Assembly (NCBI GenBank): GCA_014729735.1
Contig: WJJN01000175.1
Location: forward strand, 1 to 8,437
Reading direction: 5' to 3'
Source of the DNA: Candidatus Zhuqueibacterota bacterium
Lineage (GTDB): Bacteria > Zhuqueibacterota > Zhuqueibacteria > Thermofontimicrobiales > Thiofontviventaceae
DNA length: 8,437 nt
Under the pieces are notes generated by a model that saw only the letters and a list, made by a program, of their open reading frames with translations, did not search any database and was not told where the DNA came from. This document shows positions 6,849 to 8,437 of this stretch, piece after piece. The position numbers were made by a program, and so were the translations under genes. The first letter of the stretch is position 1. Every line of letters begins with the position of its first letter.

Positions 6849-8437
6849 ATGCGAAAGTTTATTTTATTATCTGCCGGATTTATTTTATTGACGCTCATGC
6901 ACCGCTGTGCGGTACCGCCGGGACCGGAGCGGGGAAAGGCACCTACTGTCCGAATCGGAATCGTGGAAGCAAAGGAAAACGTCACATTCACGGCAACCGA
7001 TGCTTTCGATGTGAGCACTCACGATGGAAAATTCTTGCTCCAGGGCAACAGCGGCGACAAATGCCAGGTCTATATTGAAGGTGCGATTCCTGCAGAGGTA
7101 AAGTATCAGCTTGTCGTAAAAACCGCATATGATGAGCAAATGGCACAGCAAATTCAGTCTGACGTGAATTCCAAAGGACTACCTGCTGTGATCAAGCGTC
7201 AAAGACACCGGATGGTGCGAAACGGTCGGCTCGGAAATTTCCCGGTATACAAAGTATGCCTTCAAAGAATATTCAATAACGAGATTTCTGCTAAAGATTA
7301 TCGCCAGCAAATCAGCTCTCTGTTATGGACTTCGGTGCAGCCGTTCATAGACAAGCTTCCGGATGGAATCATGCGGCTCAGAAATCTTGCGAATGGCGAG
7401 GAAGTTGAATCCCGGCATTATTTGCGGGTATCAGGAAATGGTTTTAATCTGGATGTTAGAGTAGGGGAGGGGTATCATTTTGAAAATACGGAAACCCGTT
7501 CATATACCGGACTGCTAAATTTTGTCATCGACCGTTTTGGCAAGGTGACGGTGGTGAACAGCCTGCCCATTGAAAAATATTTGAGCGGTGTTGTCGCATC
7601 GGAGATGAATCCGGCTGCGCCCATCGAAGCAGTGAAATCACAATCCGTTGCTGCCCGCGGATATACCCTATCCCGGTTGAATATGCAGCATCCGCTGGAT
7701 CCTTTCGATCTTTGCGATGAAGTCCATTGCCAGGTTTATGGCGGAACCCGCCGGGCGAATGAGAATACGCAACGGGCAGTACGGGAAACCTCCGGCAAAG
7801 TGCTGATGAACGAAAACAATATTTGTGAAACATATTATCTCGCCGTTTGCGGCGGTCACACCGAAAATAATGAAAATGTATGGGATGGAAAATCGCTGCC
7901 ATATCTGCGGGGCATTTTCGATTTACCTGAAGAACAGGTAACTGTACCGGAAGATTTTCTGTTCAATGAACGAAACGTCCGCCGCTGGATCGAGGAGAAA
8001 CCGCGAGTTTATTGCAATCTCGATCTGATCGAAACACCGTCCTATCTGGAATATGCAAAAAAATATTTTCGCTGGGAAGTGAAACACACGCAATATGATA
8101 TGCAGCGCATTATTCGTGCGAAAAGCGGAAAAGATGTCGGTCAAATCATTGATATTATTCCCCGGGAGCGCGGTATTTCCGGAAGACTGATCAAAGTGGA
8201 AATCAAGGGAACAGCGGGCTCGTTCGTGATTGAAAAAGAGCTGGAAATCAGAAAAGCGCTGTCTGATAATTATCTTTACAGCTCGTGCTTTGTGGTGGAT
8301 CGTGTTATTTACGACGGCGGTGTACCCTCATTGTTTGTGATAAAAGGCGCAGGATGGGGACACGGCGTCGGCATGTGCCAGACCGGTGCCGCAGTCATGG
8401 CAATGAAGGGCTCGAATTACCGGGACATTCTCGAACA
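6849..8437 (+). CDS. SpoIID/LytB-domain protein, probable lytic transglycosylase, 3' end outside window
   Basis: The frame is open for 529 codons from ATG 6849 to the right edge. AGGG six bases upstream supports the start. Residues 1-19 are hydrophobic and followed by C20, but the preceding LMHR is not a normal lipobox. Residues about 87-165 look like a SPOR-type peptidoglycan-binding repeat (YQLVVKTAYDEQMAQQIQ, then SKGLPAVI, then FPVYKVCLQRI); this is tentative. The SpoIID domain starts near 235: LPIEKYLSGVVASEM holds E252, matching the catalytic glutamate of SpoIID transglycosylases, and VKSQSVAARGYTL follows. The near-terminal GHGVGMCQTGA (504-514) replaces the Bacillus GHGVGMSQYGA with Cys and Thr. 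H281, C289, H293 and C294 may bind metal, as an HCC site does in Clostridioides SpoIID. The likely role is cleaving glycan strands lacking stem peptides, outside the inner membrane. The SpoIID fold occurs widely in non-sporulating bacteria, so no sporulation is implied. Confidence 0.9.
   Translation, partial: MRKFILLSAGFILLTLMHRCAVPPGPERGKAPTVRIGIVEAKENVTFTATDAFDVSTHDGKFLLQGNSGDKCQVYIEGAIPAEVKYQLVVKTAYDEQMAQQIQSDVNSKGLPAVIKRQRHRMVRNGRLGNFPVYKVCLQRIFNNEISAKDYRQQISSLLWTSVQPFIDKLPDGIMRLRNLANGEEVESRHYLRVSGNGFNLDVRVGEGYHFENTETRSYTGLLNFVIDRFGKVTVVNSLPIEKYLSGVVASEMNPAAPIEAVKSQSVAARGYTLSRLNMQHPLDPFDLCDEVHCQVYGGTRRANENTQRAVRETSGKVLMNENNICETYYLAVCGGHTENNENVWDGKSLPYLRGIFDLPEEQVTVPEDFLFNERNVRRWIEEKPRVYCNLDLIETPSYLEYAKKYFRWEVKHTQYDMQRIIRAKSGKDVGQIIDIIPRERGISGRLIKVEIKGTAGSFVIEKELEIRKALSDNYLYSSCFVVDRVIYDGGVPSLFVIKGAGWGHGVGMCQTGAAVMAMKGSNYRDILE

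Noticed and set aside
7525..7902. A 125-codon minus-strand open frame
   Set aside because: It is antisense to the SpoIID catalytic region, which contains the VVASEM motif and other conserved residues on the plus strand.
6849..8437. Reading the SpoIID gene as evidence of sporulation
   Set aside because: SpoIID/LytB domains are widespread in non-sporulating bacteria, and nothing else in the window is sporulation-specific.

Overview
The window reads as ordinary chromosomal DNA from a free-living Gram-negative-type bacterium. G+C looks like the mid-40s percent by eye. Genes are tightly packed, and most starts have recognisable GGAG/AGGAGG-type Shine-Dalgarno sequences. The combination of a secreted DUF2961/GH172 enzyme, a short-Q-loop cytochrome bd oxidase and a SpoIID/LytB protein with a GHGVGMCQTGA C-terminal motif suggests the Fibrobacterota-Chlorobiota-Bacteroidota neighbourhood, for example Calditrichota or a KSB1-like lineage. 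The regular Shine-Dalgarno use argues against typical Bacteroidota. This placement is inference. There are no rRNA or tRNA genes, mobile elements, CRISPR arrays or phage genes.

Layout. The left half is on the minus strand. A 3'-truncated secreted DUF2961 (GH172-type) glycosidase runs from 1315 off the left edge. To its right, transcribed before it, lies cydAB (3800 to 1426), the two large subunits of cytochrome bd quinol oxidase, joined by a 4-nt ATGA overlap. A 12-bp hairpin after cydB separates it from the DUF2961 gene. A 263-bp AT-rich region (3801-4063) divides the halves and must hold the divergent promoters.

The right half is on the plus strand and looks like one long transcription unit: a TIP30/HTATIP2-like NAD(P)-binding SDR protein, a Nudix hydrolase (probably starting at a TTG), a small class I SAM methyltransferase, the GTPase Era, and a SpoIID/LytB-type protein truncated by the right edge. 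Gaps are 16 to about 110 bp, and I see no convincing terminator between the genes.

Functionally, cydAB supports high-affinity, proton-motive oxygen reduction. Era supports 30S ribosome assembly. The SpoIID/LytB protein is a probable peptidoglycan lytic transglycosylase with a SPOR-like N-terminal region. The Nudix, SDR and methyltransferase genes lack identifiable substrates. I found no clearly undescribed multi-gene system. The best leads are the SpoIID protein's architecture (SPOR-like region, possible metal-binding His/Cys cluster, non-canonical lipobox), a hairpin that may mask the methyltransferase ribosome-binding site, and the substrate of the GH172 enzyme. The DUF2961 and SpoIID genes are both long open frames cut by the window edges, so a search for complete ORFs only would miss them.
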